This document shows positions 27,476-36,868 of a stretch of 64,000 nt of DNA, piece after piece. The stretch spans positions 23,891 to 87,890 of the forward strand of contig CALSLT010000050.1 in assembly GCA_943787265.1 (NCBI GenBank). Direction: 5' to 3'. The DNA comes from an uncultured Planctomycetaceae bacterium (lineage in GTDB: Bacteria; Planctomycetota; Planctomycetia; Planctomycetales; Planctomycetaceae). The position numbers and the translations under genes are program-made. The notes below the pieces were generated by a model. That model made no database searches, was not told the origin of the DNA, and saw nothing but the letters and a program-made list of their open reading frames with translations. Positions within the stretch are counted from its first letter, which is position 1. Each line of letters opens with the position of its first letter.

Positions 27476-28576
27476 ATGAGACGGAACAACCTGATCACGT
27501 TTGCGCTCTTCGTCGTGCTCTTCGCCTCTGCCGTGACGGACGCAGCGTTCTGCGACGACGGGGCATTTGCTCAGTCACAGCCCGTTGTGACGAAGAACTT
27601 CATCTACAAGCCGAATCCGCGCCGAACGCTGACTGCTTACTTCCCGGACGGCTGGAAGGCGTCTGACAAGCGTTCGGCACTGGTTATCTTTCGTTGCAAT
27701 ATCCCCGCACAGCGAGAACATTTCAGACGACTCGGCATGGTGATCATCAAGCCGCAGCTCGCACCGGTGAATTCCGGGCAACTTCCGAAGTTGAGTCTCG
27801 ACGAGATTACGTCTCTGCCTCGGCCGCGGAATCAGGTCGAGGACACGAAGAGTGTCATCCGCTATCTCAGGGCGAATGCCGACTCGCTTGGAATCGACCC
27901 GCAGCGCATCGTGGCGACGGGGACATCAGGCGGCGGCGATCTCGCACTGCAGTCGTGCATCAATGAATCGTTTGAGGACTCGAATGACGATAATTCCGTT
28001 TCGCATCGTCCGAACGGACTTGTGCTGTACTGTCCGGCGTTTGACGGCATTGACATCTGGTTCGTTAAGACCGACGAGCTGCTGCAACGGACGAACGATG
28101 CAGCTCCGGTGTTTGTTCCACATCTGAAGCGATTTGCGCGGCAGACTCCTGAAGGCTATTCGGTGCCGCTCGATCATCGAGTGAACCTGATCAAGCTGGC
28201 GGAGTCACTGGGCAAGGACGAAGGAATCGAAGGCGCAGAAATCGCTCGATTCCAGAAAGTCCTTGAGCTGTTCAACGCCCGGGACTGGCAGTTACTGCAT
28301 CCGGTCGAAGACGCGTTGAAGATGTCCGCGTCTCGCATTTTGCCGAAGGATCCGCTGCCGCCGACTCTGATGCTGTTCGGCGATCGCGATCATCTGGCTC
28401 AATATCAAAACGCCTTTGTCGAGAATGCCCGAGCAGCAGGCAAGCAGTTCGACTTAAAGGTCTACAAAGGCGTCGGTCACAGCTTCATGACTCAGCCAGC
28501 GTTTGAAAAAACGAGTACGCAGGACGTTGAAACATTTCTCCGACGGAATGAATTCCTTCCTGCTGTCGCGGATTGA
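27476..28576 (+). CDS. Exported alpha/beta-hydrolase (esterase-like)
   Basis: 366 residues with a Sec signal peptide (LITFALFVVLFASAVTDAAF). It has the hydrolase triad: nucleophile elbow GTSGGG (residues ~148-153), Asp in LFGDRDHL (~308) and His in GVGHSFM (~338). The oxyanion segment differs from the HGGG of hormone-sensitive lipases. A carboxylesterase or acetyl-xylan-type esterase acting outside the cytoplasm is the best guess. It ends against the truncated IS30 element (within 30 bases), so any downstream operon partner has been lost. Confidence 0.75.
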   Translation: MRRNNLITFALFVVLFASAVTDAAFCDDGAFAQSQPVVTKNFIYKPNPRRTLTAYFPDGWKASDKRSALVIFRCNIPAQREHFRRLGMVIIKPQLAPVNSGQLPKLSLDEITSLPRPRNQVEDTKSVIRYLRANADSLGIDPQRIVATGTSGGGDLALQSCINESFEDSNDDNSVSHRPNGLVLYCPAFDGIDIWFVKTDELLQRTNDAAPVFVPHLKRFARQTPEGYSVPLDHRVNLIKLAESLGKDEGIEGAEIARFQKVLELFNARDWQLLHPVEDALKMSASRILPKDPLPPTLMLFGDRDHLAQYQNAFVENARAAGKQFDLKVYKGVGHSFMTQPAFEKTSTQDVETFLRRNEFLPAVAD

Positions 28577-28603
28577 CGACCACCCTGATGAGCTCACTGA
28601 ATA

Positions 28604-29358
28604 ACCCCGCGCAGCCACATACAACTCGATGCCGGGGTATCTTCGCAGTCGTTTACAGTTGGCGAACTCAGTGCCGTTGTCAAACGTCACGCTGTGCCGG
28701 AGATTTGGGTCGAGTTTCTTCAGACGTTTTCTGATCCTCTGGTAGACGTGGTCAGCGTGCTTGGAATTAATTTTGGTAATGATGGTGTAGCGAGACTTTC
28801 GATCGACCAGTGTTACCAGACCGCCACTGTTTGCCGATCCAGGCACAGTATCGCCCTCGAAATTTCCCGAGCCGTGAACGGTCTTCAATGACTCTCGGAC
28901 GATCTTTAATCAGGGCGCCAATTCGATCGGGTCTTCGGGGGCGAAATACTCGTTTTCCACAGTTCCTCAGCAACTTGCGCCAGATTTTGTGGTCTGCTCG
29001 GCTGTTGATCCAGTTGTAAATTGTGCGAGCACTCACCACCCGCTGCCCTGAAGCCAGACGTTTCAGTCGCCCGCCAATCTGCTCTGGCGACCAGTACTGC
29101 TTCAGCCGCAGGCACACTGATGACTTGATTCCAGAGTCGTCCATCTTACGCAAAAATAGGACGTTCACGGCGTCGACTCTCCGCTCGCTGCTGAGCCTGG
29201 CCTGCCAGGTACTCATCGCCCGAACCGTTACGCTTCAGTTCGCGGCAAATCGTCGAAGGGCGGCGTTTCAACGCTCGTGTAATTGCATTCTGCCTGGCTC
29301 CTCGATGTTTCAATTCCGCACTGCGGTCTCGATCTACCATCGTCAGATGACGTGCCAT
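28604..29358 (-). pseudogene. IS30-family transposase, frame-shifted and 3'-truncated
   Basis: From ATG 29358 the minus strand reads MARHLTMVDRDRSAELKHRG (IS30 HTH), then continues in a second frame with MDDSGIKSSVCLRLKQYWSPE and VVSARTIYNWINSRADHK, and in a third with EGDTVPGSANSGGLVTLVDR and RHSVTFDNGTEFA. Two frame breaks and loss of everything after LYVAARG, including the third catalytic acidic residue, make it inactive. It abuts the 3' end of the esterase gene. Confidence 0.85.
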
Positions 29359-29609
29359 CGTTGGGACTCCCTTCCCAAAAGGACGTTTCAAGCACACACG
29401 CCATCTTCTCGAAAATGCTCCAGTAACCAACCCCGATCTCACCCCAAAAATTGCGTTTCCGATTGAAGACCACCATCTGACAGCAAATCTGCACCAGATC
29501 GATCGAAGTCAATCCGCCTCCGATCGTTTGGCAATTGCGGCGCGTAAGTACTGGGAAAGTGGCGGAGACGACTCACGTCCCTAACGGGATCGAGTGCGCA
29601 GTCGGCTTC

Positions 29610-29834
29610 ATGAGTGAATCTAATCCTTTCTTTCCTGAACTTCTTACAGCTCACCAGCATCGCTTACTGAGCTACATCCTGTCGCTGCTCGGCGACGCAG
29701 ATTCGTAGGATGTGCTGCAGGAGACGAATCGTGTGTTGCTTGAGAACGAGACGGGTTTCAGCCGGAACGAGCTTTCTAAACTGCTCGCTGACGGTTACTC
29801 CGTTTTAGACGCTGGCGTGGCTCAGGGATCGTAA
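29610..29834 (+). pseudogene. Relic of a second ECF sigma factor
   Basis: From ATG 29610 the frame reads MSESNPFFPELLTAHQHRLL, then LLGDADS, a TAG stop at 29706-29708, and DVLQETNRVLLE in the same frame, closely matching the start of planctomycete ECF sigma factors (sigma region 2.1-2.2). After about residue 45 the similarity ends. Inactive. Confidence 0.6.
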
Positions 29835-30018
29835 GCGAGTTGGCTGATCGTTACCTCCGAGATTGTGGAGACGCTTACTTCAGAGGCGGTCGCGATTGAA
29901 GCTGACGTGGACGAGTAGCAGCAGGCCGTTTTCTCCGAGATACCAGTCAGGCTCACGGTATACACAGATTGCCGACGGCTTGCACAGTACTACAAAAACT
30001 CATGGAGCAATCGAAACA

Positions 30019-30505
30019 ATGACTTACCAATTCTGTCCACATTGCGGCAACAGACTGGCAGCATTCGACGACCAAGGGGACACCAAGGCAACGATGTTCA
30101 GACTGCGACCGCATCCACTTTCGCAATCCCACTGTGGGCGTTGCGGTTATCCTGCTCCGCGATCATCGCGTCTTGCTGACGCAGCGTCGATGCGGGCGTT
30201 GGTGCATTCCGTGCGGTCATGTGGAATGGCATGAGGATGTTGAAACCGCAGCAGGTCGCGAGCTGCACGAAGAGACCGGACTGAAATGCGAACTGATTCG
30301 CGTTTTTAATGTGCAGTCAAACTTCCACGACCCGGCAAGCCACACGGTTGGCGTGTGGTATCTCGGTCGAGAGACGGGCGGGGCTCTTTCAGCTGGTGAC
30401 GACGCACTGCGGGCAGAGTTCGTCGATCTGAACGACATACCGGAGCTGGCATTCCCGACAGACAATGTGGTCATCGAACAGCTCGCTACGGCAATGCGGC
30501 GATAG
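30019..30505 (+). CDS. NUDIX hydrolase with N-terminal zinc ribbon, one frameshift
   Basis: ATG 30019 opens MTYQFCPHCGNRLAAFDDQG; deleting one G from the G4 run at 30076-30079 continues into RCSDCDRIHFRNPTVGVAVI, restoring a CPHC...CSDC zinc ribbon. The hydrolase core then follows with a perfect NUDIX box, GHVEWHEDVETAAGRELHEE then TGL (Gx5Ex7REUxEExGU). It would cleave a nucleoside-diphosphate-linked compound in the cytosol; NADH pyrophosphatase-like proteins share the ribbon plus core layout. As sequenced, only the core from GTG 30134 (123 residues) is uninterrupted. Confidence 0.8.
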
Positions 30506-30669
30506 CCAATCGTTTGTTCCCAGCAGTTCATGAAATGACTCGGCGCAACTGGATTTGAGAATCGATCTGGATTTTTACTTGGATTTCCATTTCAGCTGCC
30601 AATAAATCCGGATGGAGAGACGGAAGGCGTGTCAGTTCACGAGCACCTGGATTACTTAGAAAGTCAATC

Positions 30670-31312
30670 ATGCTATTTCGACACTGGGCATCGACAGTTC
30701 TTGCAGCTTCAGTCGCAGTCAGCATTGCTGGCTGCAGTGACTCAAACCGGCCTGCATCCGAGACGAGCGATCAGACAGTCTCTACCGAGCCTGCGACCGA
30801 CGCTGCTCCCAATGCAGGACGCAGACCACGCTAACGGTTCGGGTCATGCAGACGCTGCTCAACACGTCGAGGAAGCGGTCGCCGACGAGGCTTCCGAACA
30901 ATCCCACGATGGTGAGCCGCTTGAAGTTGAGGGCGTGGGGTCGTTCACAACGCTGTTTGCGGCGATCGAAGCGGCCGGACTTAAGGATACTCTGTCCGAG
31001 GGTGCTCCATTCACCGTGTTTGCTCCGACAGACGAGGCATTTGCTGCGCTGCCGGATGGTACGCTCGACGATCTGCTTAAGCCGGAGAACAAAGAAAAAC
31101 TGGCGTCGATCCTGACGTTCCACGTTGTGTCCGGACGCGTGACGGCCGAGCAGGTGGTTGGCATTGAATCCGCCGACACGATGAACGGCAAAGCTCTCGC
31201 AGTTGTTGTCGCCGACTCAGGCGTGACCGTCGGCGAAGCCAATGTTCTTAAGACTGACATTGAATGCGAAGTCGGTCTGATACACGCCATTGATCGAGTT
31301 CTAATTCCGTAA
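30670..31312 (+). CDS. FAS1 (fasciclin) domain lipoprotein, one frameshift
   Basis: From ATG 30670 the frame encodes a lipoprotein signal with lipobox SIAGC (VLAASVAVSIAGCSDSN) and a Ser/Thr/Ala linker. Removing one G from GG at 30817-30818 joins it to the main frame (DADHANGSGHADA), a His/Glu linker, and a complete FAS1 domain: TTLFAAIEAAGLKDTL, GAPFTVFAPTDEAFAALP, ILTFHVVSGRV, VGLIHAIDRVLIP. FAS1 domains mediate adhesion or act as envelope proteins. A second gene with two FAS1 domains lies 1.7 kb downstream. Confidence 0.8.
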
Positions 31313-31421
31313 ACCGGTCTACCTGGCGTGATTTCCGAGTGGCAGCGGGACATGAAGTTCCGTTGCCGCTTGTTGCTTCGCCGAACCGATTAATCTCTCA
31401 CAGCTCTTCGAGGGCCGCACA

Positions 31422-32672
31422 GTGCCGGATGTCATTATTGTCGGTGGCGGTATTGCTGGTCTCACCGCAGCCAAGACGCTTCAAGAACGCGGTGTTGATT
31501 GGCAGCTGCTCGAAGCATCCGACGACGTTGGGGGACGAATACGTACCGATATTGTCGACGGATTTCGACTCGACCGTGGTTTTCAGGTTCTGCTGACGGC
31601 TTATCCGGAAGCACAGGCTCTGCTGAATTACGAGGGCTTGCAGCTACGCACATTTGATCCCGGAGCACTGATCCGGCTGGACAATGGATTCACTCGCTTT
31701 GTCGATCCGACCCGCAGGCCGCTGTCAGCCGTCTCGACTGCCTTGTCACCGGCTGCGACTCTGCGCGACAAGCTGCTGACCGTCGCGATGAAGCGCCGCT
31801 CCCGAAAGATGCCACTGAGTGACATCTTCAGCGAAAACGAACAGTCTGCAATCAAGTGGTTGAACGACTTTGGTTTCTCGTCATGTATCATCGAGCGATT
31901 CTTCCGTCCGTTCTTCGGCGGTGTCTTTCTCGAACCGGCTCTTGAGACGTCGACACGGATGCTCGACTTCACCTTCTCGATGTTCAACAGCGGAGCAGCT
32001 GCCATACCGGCCCTCGGAATGCAGGAGATTCCGCGCCAGCTGGCATCAAGGATGCCACCGGGCCGCATCCGCCTGAATTGCCCCGTGGCCTCGATTGATG
32101 GAGTTGACGTAATCCTGACGTCCGGGGAACGACTGGCCGCGCAGTCCGTCATTCTTGCTGTGGAAGAACCCGCGGCCGCGAAGCTGCTTCCAGAGATTCC
32201 TTACCCAGAGACTCAGCGCTCAGTCGGCTGTGTGTATTTTCGATGCCGCAAGTCTCCCGTCGAACAACCAATACTCGTATTGAATGGCACAGGCTCGGGC
32301 CCGGTGAACAATCTGTCCGTGCCCAGCCTCGTCGCACCTGACTACGCCCCTGAAGGGCAGCATCTCGTGTCGGCAACGGTTCTCGACAGACATTCAGACG
32401 ATTTGGCCTCTCTGGAATCACGGGTTGTGGCACAGATGCGAGACTGGTTTGGCAACTCAGTTGAGGAATGGCAGCACCTGCGCACTTACCACATTGGATA
32501 CGCGCTGCCGGACCAGTCTCCGGGGCGGCAGGATGCCAGAGGTGAAACGGCGTGTCTCCGCGACAATCTGATCTTGTGCGGAGATTTCCGGGAACACGGA
32601 TCGATTCAGGGGGCCATGCAATCTGGCCGCCGGGCAGCCGACCTGGTTCTGAAATCCCCTTCCGCCACTTGA
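31422..32672 (+). CDS. FAD-dependent amine oxidase/phytoene-desaturase-like flavoprotein
   Basis: 416 residues. GTG 31422 is the start: GAGGG lies seven bases upstream and the protein begins directly with the Rossmann motif DVIIVGGGIAGLTAAKTL, then DVGGRIRTD, the flavin amine-oxidase signature. C-terminal DNLILCGDFREHGSIQGAMQ is the FAD-binding end of the family. Relatives include carotenoid desaturases, protoporphyrinogen oxidase and polyamine oxidases; the substrate is not decidable here. Position between FAS1 genes and near the photolyase cluster is compatible with a pigment-related role, but this is inference. Confidence 0.82.
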   Translation: MPDVIIVGGGIAGLTAAKTLQERGVDWQLLEASDDVGGRIRTDIVDGFRLDRGFQVLLTAYPEAQALLNYEGLQLRTFDPGALIRLDNGFTRFVDPTRRPLSAVSTALSPAATLRDKLLTVAMKRRSRKMPLSDIFSENEQSAIKWLNDFGFSSCIIERFFRPFFGGVFLEPALETSTRMLDFTFSMFNSGAAAIPALGMQEIPRQLASRMPPGRIRLNCPVASIDGVDVILTSGERLAAQSVILAVEEPAAAKLLPEIPYPETQRSVGCVYFRCRKSPVEQPILVLNGTGSGPVNNLSVPSLVAPDYAPEGQHLVSATVLDRHSDDLASLESRVVAQMRDWFGNSVEEWQHLRTYHIGYALPDQSPGRQDARGETACLRDNLILCGDFREHGSIQGAMQSGRRAADLVLKSPSAT

Positions 32673-32703
32673 TGTCAGTCTGCCATTGAACTACCTGGTC
32701 GCG

Positions 32704-32752
32704 CGTAAGAGACATATCTCTTACGTCGCCTCACAATCTTGTGACTGAGGCG
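32704..32752. repeat. Two adjacent hairpins downstream of the flavoprotein gene
   Basis: First: CGTAAGAGA (32704-32712) and TCTCTTACG (32717-32725), nine perfect pairs with a four-base loop. Second: CGCCTCACAA (32727-32736) with TTGTGA and TGAGGCG (32739-32752), one bulged base. Neither has a T tract. The remaining ~300 bases up to 33057 hold no gene that I can support. Confidence 0.75.
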
Positions 32753-33056
32753 ATGACGCAATGTCGGAGCACTGTCAGGCACCGCGGCCAACCAATGCCA
32801 TCGCATGGCAGCCCACCATTTGAGACGGCGTCAGCGCTGCGGACCCTGTTTGCTGCCCTTTAGAAGAGCTCGCCATCGAAGTTCCGCCGAACGCTGACAA
32901 CTTCTTCATCGAAAACCTGAAAACGCTTCGCCTTCCAGTGGTCGGTATGTGAGCGAGTCCTACAACCTGCATGTCAGGCCAGACAAGTCAAGGGTTAGTC
33001 AAAGTCGCTTACCGCTCACCACACACTTCACTCAAATAAAAAACAGGATTAATGAC

Positions 33057-34243
33057 ATGTTGTTGAATCGCCGCACAATTCTTGGGCTCACGCTGGCCGG
33101 ACTCGTACTCACTCTGTCTGGAAGCATCCGGGCTGGGGAGAAGAAGGACATCGTTGAAACGGCCGTCGCCGCGGGTCAATTCAAGACTCTGGCTGCCGCT
33201 CTTCAGGCCGCCGACCTCGTTGACGCGTTGAAAGGTAAAGGGCCATTTACGGTCTTCGCTCCCACTGACGAAGCTTTTGCAAAACTTCCAAAAGGCACTG
33301 TCGAGGGGCTGCTCAAACCTGAGGCCGAAGGGCACCTTGACTGGAATTCTTACGTATCACGTCGTGCCCGGAGCCGTCGATGCCGCGAAGGTTGTGAAAC
33401 TGTCGAATGCGACAACACTCAACGGTCAACCGCGTCGACATCGCGGTGAAGGACGGCGCAGTAATGGTCGACAAGGCGAAAGTCGTGGTGACTGATATCA
33501 AATGTTCGAACGGGGTCATTCATGTCATCGACTCCGTGATCCTGCCCGTTTCCGACAACATTCCGGCGACTGCCGTGAAAGCCGGGACGTTCAAGACGCT
33601 CGTCGCTGCTGTTAAAGCTGCTGGGCTGGTTGACGCCCTCTCGGGTGACAAGCCGCTGACTGTCTTTGCTCCCTCCGACGAAGCATTCGCTCGCCTCCCG
33701 GAAGGAACTGTCGCGAGCCTGCTGAAGCCAGAGAACATTGATCAGCTCAAGCAGATTCTGCTCTACCACGTCGTTGAAGGTCGAGTGTATTCCGATCAGG
33801 CTTTGAAGCTGAAAGAGGCTCCGACTTTGGCCGGTTCCACGCTGAAAATCAGTGCCAGAAAGAAGGGTGCTTTCATTAATAAGTCGAAGCTGACGGCACT
33901 CGATATCGAAGCGTCGAATGGTGTGATTCACGTCATCGACGCTGTGCTGATGCCGCCGGCAAAGAAGGTGAGCAAGGCCGACGCGAAAGTGACAATTCAT
34001 CACGCGGTAACCCGTGGTACAGACCTCTACAACTCCGGTCACAAAGAAGCCTGTGCCCTTCACTACATGACAACTGCGAACTCGCTCCTCGACAGCAATC
34101 ACGAGATGCCCGCTCACGCCGTTCGTCACCTGCAGACAGCCATGCAGCACGCTCAGGCGACGAGCTGCAGCGACGCACAGAGCTGGACCATGCGACGCGG
34201 CCTCGACGCTGCCTACCGCGTAATGATGGCCGACATTCGCTAG
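33057..34243 (+). CDS. Exported protein with two FAS1 domains, two frameshifts
   Basis: ATG 33057 (AGGA upstream) opens a signal peptide, TILGLTLAGLVLTLSGSIRA, then FAS1 domain 1 (FKTLAAALQAADLVDALKG; GPFTVFAPTDEAFAKLP). Dropping one C at 33325-33326 gives GTLTGILTYHVVPGAVDAA; dropping another at 33430-33431 gives RVDIAVKDGAVMVDKAK and the end of domain 1. Domain 2 is uninterrupted (FKTLVAAVKAAGLVDAL; PLTVFAPSDEAFARLPEG; GVIHVIDAVLMP). The C-terminal ~85 residues are helical and His/Met/Cys-rich (GHKEACALHYMTTANSLL), possibly metal-binding. Likely periplasmic or surface protein. Confidence 0.78.
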
Positions 34244-34273
34244 TCGCACGCAAGTCCCGGTCCGCTCTTCTTC

Positions 34274-34310
34274 AAGAGGCGAAGTCGGTGTATGCCGCTT
34301 CGCCTCTTTT
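34274..34310 (+). terminator. Rho-independent terminator after the double-FAS1 gene
   Basis: Stem AAGAGGCGAAG (34274-34284) with CTTCGCCTCTT (34298-34308), eleven pairs, then a short T run to 34310; 31 bases after the FAS1 stop and 41 before folE. Confidence 0.85.
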
Positions 34311-34350
34311 CTTGAACACGACTCACTCACTATCAGCAGGAATGCTCCTC

Positions 34351-35037
34351 ATGTCTCTCGATCTCATGAATGCATCAGAATCCGTCGCAGAATTCGATTC
34401 GTACTCATTCAATGATTCCCGTTCCGAAGAACCACAATCTGCAGTGCCGTCAAAGCAAGCTGCTCAGTTACAGGAGCCCGTCAACAAACCGGCGATCGAA
34501 GCCGCGGTTCGCACGATCCTCGAGGCAGTCGGTGAAGATGCCCGACGTGATGGCCTGCTCGATACGCCCGCTCGTGTTGCGCGAATGTATGAGGAGATGT
34601 TTGCCGGGCTGCATCTCGATCCTGCCCGGCATCTCGAAACAACATTCCCAGAGGACTACGACGAGATCGTCCTCGTGCGGGACATTCCCTTCACCAGCAT
34701 GTGCGAGCATCACCTGCTGCCGTTCACTGGCGTTGCTCACGTTGGCTATCTGCCAAACGGGCGAGTCGTCGGGCTGAGCAAGCTGGCCCGGGTCGTCGAA
34801 GAAGTGGCCCGGCGTCCTCAGGTGCAGGAGCGGATGACTCAAACAGTGGCCGACATGCTGGAAGAGAAACTCGGCACAAAGGGCGCCGCCGTAGTCATTG
34901 AATCTGAGCACTCATGCATGGCTCTGCGGGGAGTTCGCAAGTCCGGGACGCTGACGGTCACCAGTTCTCTCCGCGGTATCTTCCGCACCAGTCCGGCCAG
35001 TCGCGCGGAGATCCTGTCGCTCATCAATCACAAGTAG
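34351..35037 (+). CDS. folE: GTP cyclohydrolase I
   Basis: Type I GTP cyclohydrolase: converts GTP to 7,8-dihydroneopterin triphosphate, the first step to folate and other pterins. Core motifs: DGLLDTPARVARMYEEMF, FTSMCEHHLLPFTG (Zn Cys and His), GRVVGLSKLARVVEEVARR, ESEHSCMALRGV (third Zn ligand Cys). ATG 34351 is chosen with AGGA nine bases upstream; 228 residues, with a ~50-residue non-conserved N-terminal extension (MSLDLMNASESVAEF). First gene of a tight plus-strand group with the PTPS homologue, a flavoprotein and a photolyase, which points to pterin synthesis for photoprotection rather than housekeeping folate. Confidence 0.95.
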   Translation: MSLDLMNASESVAEFDSYSFNDSRSEEPQSAVPSKQAAQLQEPVNKPAIEAAVRTILEAVGEDARRDGLLDTPARVARMYEEMFAGLHLDPARHLETTFPEDYDEIVLVRDIPFTSMCEHHLLPFTGVAHVGYLPNGRVVGLSKLARVVEEVARRPQVQERMTQTVADMLEEKLGTKGAAVVIESEHSCMALRGVRKSGTLTVTSSLRGIFRTSPASRAEILSLINHK

Positions 35038-35082
35038 CCGTCACCGACGTTCCGCCAGCCACATTTAATTGAGGGGCATGAG

Positions 35083-35565
35083 ATGATTATCCAGAAGCAA
35101 TACAAGTTCTACGCCGCTCACCGTAATGAGGAGCTACAGGATAAGTGCCGCAACATTCACGGTCACCGCTACGGACTGACCTGCTTTTTTGAAGTCGAAC
35201 GAACCGGCAACCTGACAACGCTGTTCGGTGACTTCGACGAGCAGATCGAACCGATGCTCAAGAACGAGTATGACCACGGCATGCTGATCCACAGGCACGA
35301 CCCGCTGTACGAGACGCTTCAGCTTCACGCTGAGCGGACTGGTGAAGAGTTCCGTTTGAAGGTGCTCGACTTTCCGAGCAGCGTTGAAAATCTCAGCTTC
35401 GTGCTGTTTACGGAGATCACGTCTCTGGGATTCCGCCTGAATCGCATGGAGGTGCGAGAGACAGACACATCTGTCGTTGCGTACACACGCGAGGACTGGG
35501 TCGCCGACAACCGTCGATTCAGCGAGTCGCAGCGTGAGACGCCAGTATCACCTGTTGTGAACTGA
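35083..35565 (+). CDS. 6-pyruvoyl-tetrahydropterin synthase / QueD-family enzyme
   Basis: 160 residues. Zn-binding histidines in YAAHR and NIHGHRYG, with the catalytic Cys in DKCRNIHGH, identify the PTPS/6-carboxytetrahydropterin synthase fold. It acts on dihydroneopterin triphosphate, the product of the gene 45 bases upstream. Whether it makes 6-pyruvoyl-tetrahydropterin (to biopterin) or carboxytetrahydropterin (to queuosine) cannot be told; absence of queC/E and presence of folE and photolyases favours a pterin product. Confidence 0.88.
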   Translation: MIIQKQYKFYAAHRNEELQDKCRNIHGHRYGLTCFFEVERTGNLTTLFGDFDEQIEPMLKNEYDHGMLIHRHDPLYETLQLHAERTGEEFRLKVLDFPSSVENLSFVLFTEITSLGFRLNRMEVRETDTSVVAYTREDWVADNRRFSESQRETPVSPVVN

Positions 35566-35587
35566 AAAGTCGACGAAGGGCATCGCG

Positions 35588-36832
35588 ATGACTCGTGGAC
35601 CACGATTGCTGAACTATGACGTCGTTGTCGCCGGAGGCGGACCGGCAGGCTCGACCGTAGCAGCACTCCTCGCCGAATATGGTCACTCCGTATTGCTCGT
35701 CGAGCGGGAGTCCGTACCGCGACTGCACGTTGGCGAGTCACTGATTCCCGCCGCGAACGATGTGCTGAGCCGTCTGGGCATGATTGACGAGATGCTTGCG
35801 TCGCCGTTTCCGAAGAAGTACAGCGTTCAATTCGTCACAGAGTCTGGACGTGAATCAGAGCCTTTCTACTTTGATGGTTTTCAATCAACAGGACCGGGGC
35901 ACACCTGGCAGGTCATTCGGTCGGAGTTTGACCGCATGCTCGTCGACAACGCGCGACGGCGTGGTGCAACGATTATGTCCGAGACGAAACTGCGGGCGCC
36001 GGATGGTCCGAGTGGCTCCTTTGAACAACTGGATCTGTGCTCGTCGGACGGCAGTGCCTACCGTGTGGCAACTCGCGTATTTGTCGATGCGACCGGTCAA
36101 TCAGCATTGATCGGGTCGACGCTGGGCTTCAAGCAGGTCGACCCGGTGCTCAGGAACGCAACCGTTTGGAGCCACTTCCGAGGTGCACATCGAGATGCCG
36201 GTCGCGATGCAGGTGCCACGATCATCCTGAATTCACGCGAGAAGAAATCGTGGTTCTGGTATATCCCCTTGCCGGACGATGTTGTCAGTGTTGGCTGCAC
36301 CGGGGCTCTCGGTTACATGTTTCCCGGCGATGGCGAATCTGCCGAGCAGGTCTTCCAGCAGGAACTCGATCGCTGCCCGCCGCTGCAACGGCGGCTTGCT
36401 GTCGCGGAACGCATCGAGCCTTATCGAGTCACAAAAGACTTTTCCTACAAGTGCCGCCCGGGAGCCGGGGCTGGATGGGTCATGGTCGGTGATGCGTACG
36501 GCTTCATCGACCCGGTCTACTCCAGCGGTGCGTTCCTGGCGCTGAAGTCCGGAGAGATGGCCGCCGATACGATCAACGCCGCGCTGATCAGCAAAGACCT
36601 CTCTCCCGAGAGACTGGGATCGTGGCAGGCAACCTACGACGTCGGCGTCGATAATTTCCGCCGACTCGTGTATGCCTTCTACGACATGGACTTCAACTTC
36701 GGCCGTTTCCTCGCAAGATTCCCTGAGCACCGCGGACGTGTCACTGATGTTCTGGTCGGCAACGTCTTCAAACCGGATGTCGAACTGATGTTTGATGACG
36801 TATCCGCAGAACTCGTCGAACCCGGACAATAA
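35588..36832 (+). CDS. FAD-dependent halogenase-like flavoprotein
   Basis: 414 residues. N-terminal YDVVVAGGGPAGSTVAALLA (FAD-binding GxGxxG) then PRLHVGESLIPA. It has WFWYIPL near residue 220, matching the WxWxIP signature of flavin-dependent halogenases, and Lys residues in FPKKYSVQF where these enzymes place their active-site lysine. The C-terminal GDAYGFIDPVYSSGAFLALK is the common end of the family. Close relatives also include geranylgeranyl-reductase-like proteins, so halogenation is a guess. Sits 22 bases after the PTPS gene and 36 before the photolyase, in one operon. Confidence 0.8.
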   Translation: MTRGPRLLNYDVVVAGGGPAGSTVAALLAEYGHSVLLVERESVPRLHVGESLIPAANDVLSRLGMIDEMLASPFPKKYSVQFVTESGRESEPFYFDGFQSTGPGHTWQVIRSEFDRMLVDNARRRGATIMSETKLRAPDGPSGSFEQLDLCSSDGSAYRVATRVFVDATGQSALIGSTLGFKQVDPVLRNATVWSHFRGAHRDAGRDAGATIILNSREKKSWFWYIPLPDDVVSVGCTGALGYMFPGDGESAEQVFQQELDRCPPLQRRLAVAERIEPYRVTKDFSYKCRPGAGAGWVMVGDAYGFIDPVYSSGAFLALKSGEMAADTINAALISKDLSPERLGSWQATYDVGVDNFRRLVYAFYDMDFNFGRFLARFPEHRGRVTDVLVGNVFKPDVELMFDDVSAELVEPGQ

Positions 36833-36868
36833 CTTCTGGCCGTCTGACAGATCGAGGAGCACTACGCT

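Noticed and set aside
10086..34330. Numerous long antisense ORFs, e.g. opposite the FAS1 gene and the giant gene
   Set aside because: They mirror strong coding frames, lack ribosome sites and family motifs, and follow from codon bias in high-GC coding DNA.
34351..35565. folE and PTPS as a queuosine (preQ0) operon
   Set aside because: No queC, queE or queF lies nearby, and the operon continues into a flavoprotein and photolyase; queuosine remains possible but less likely.
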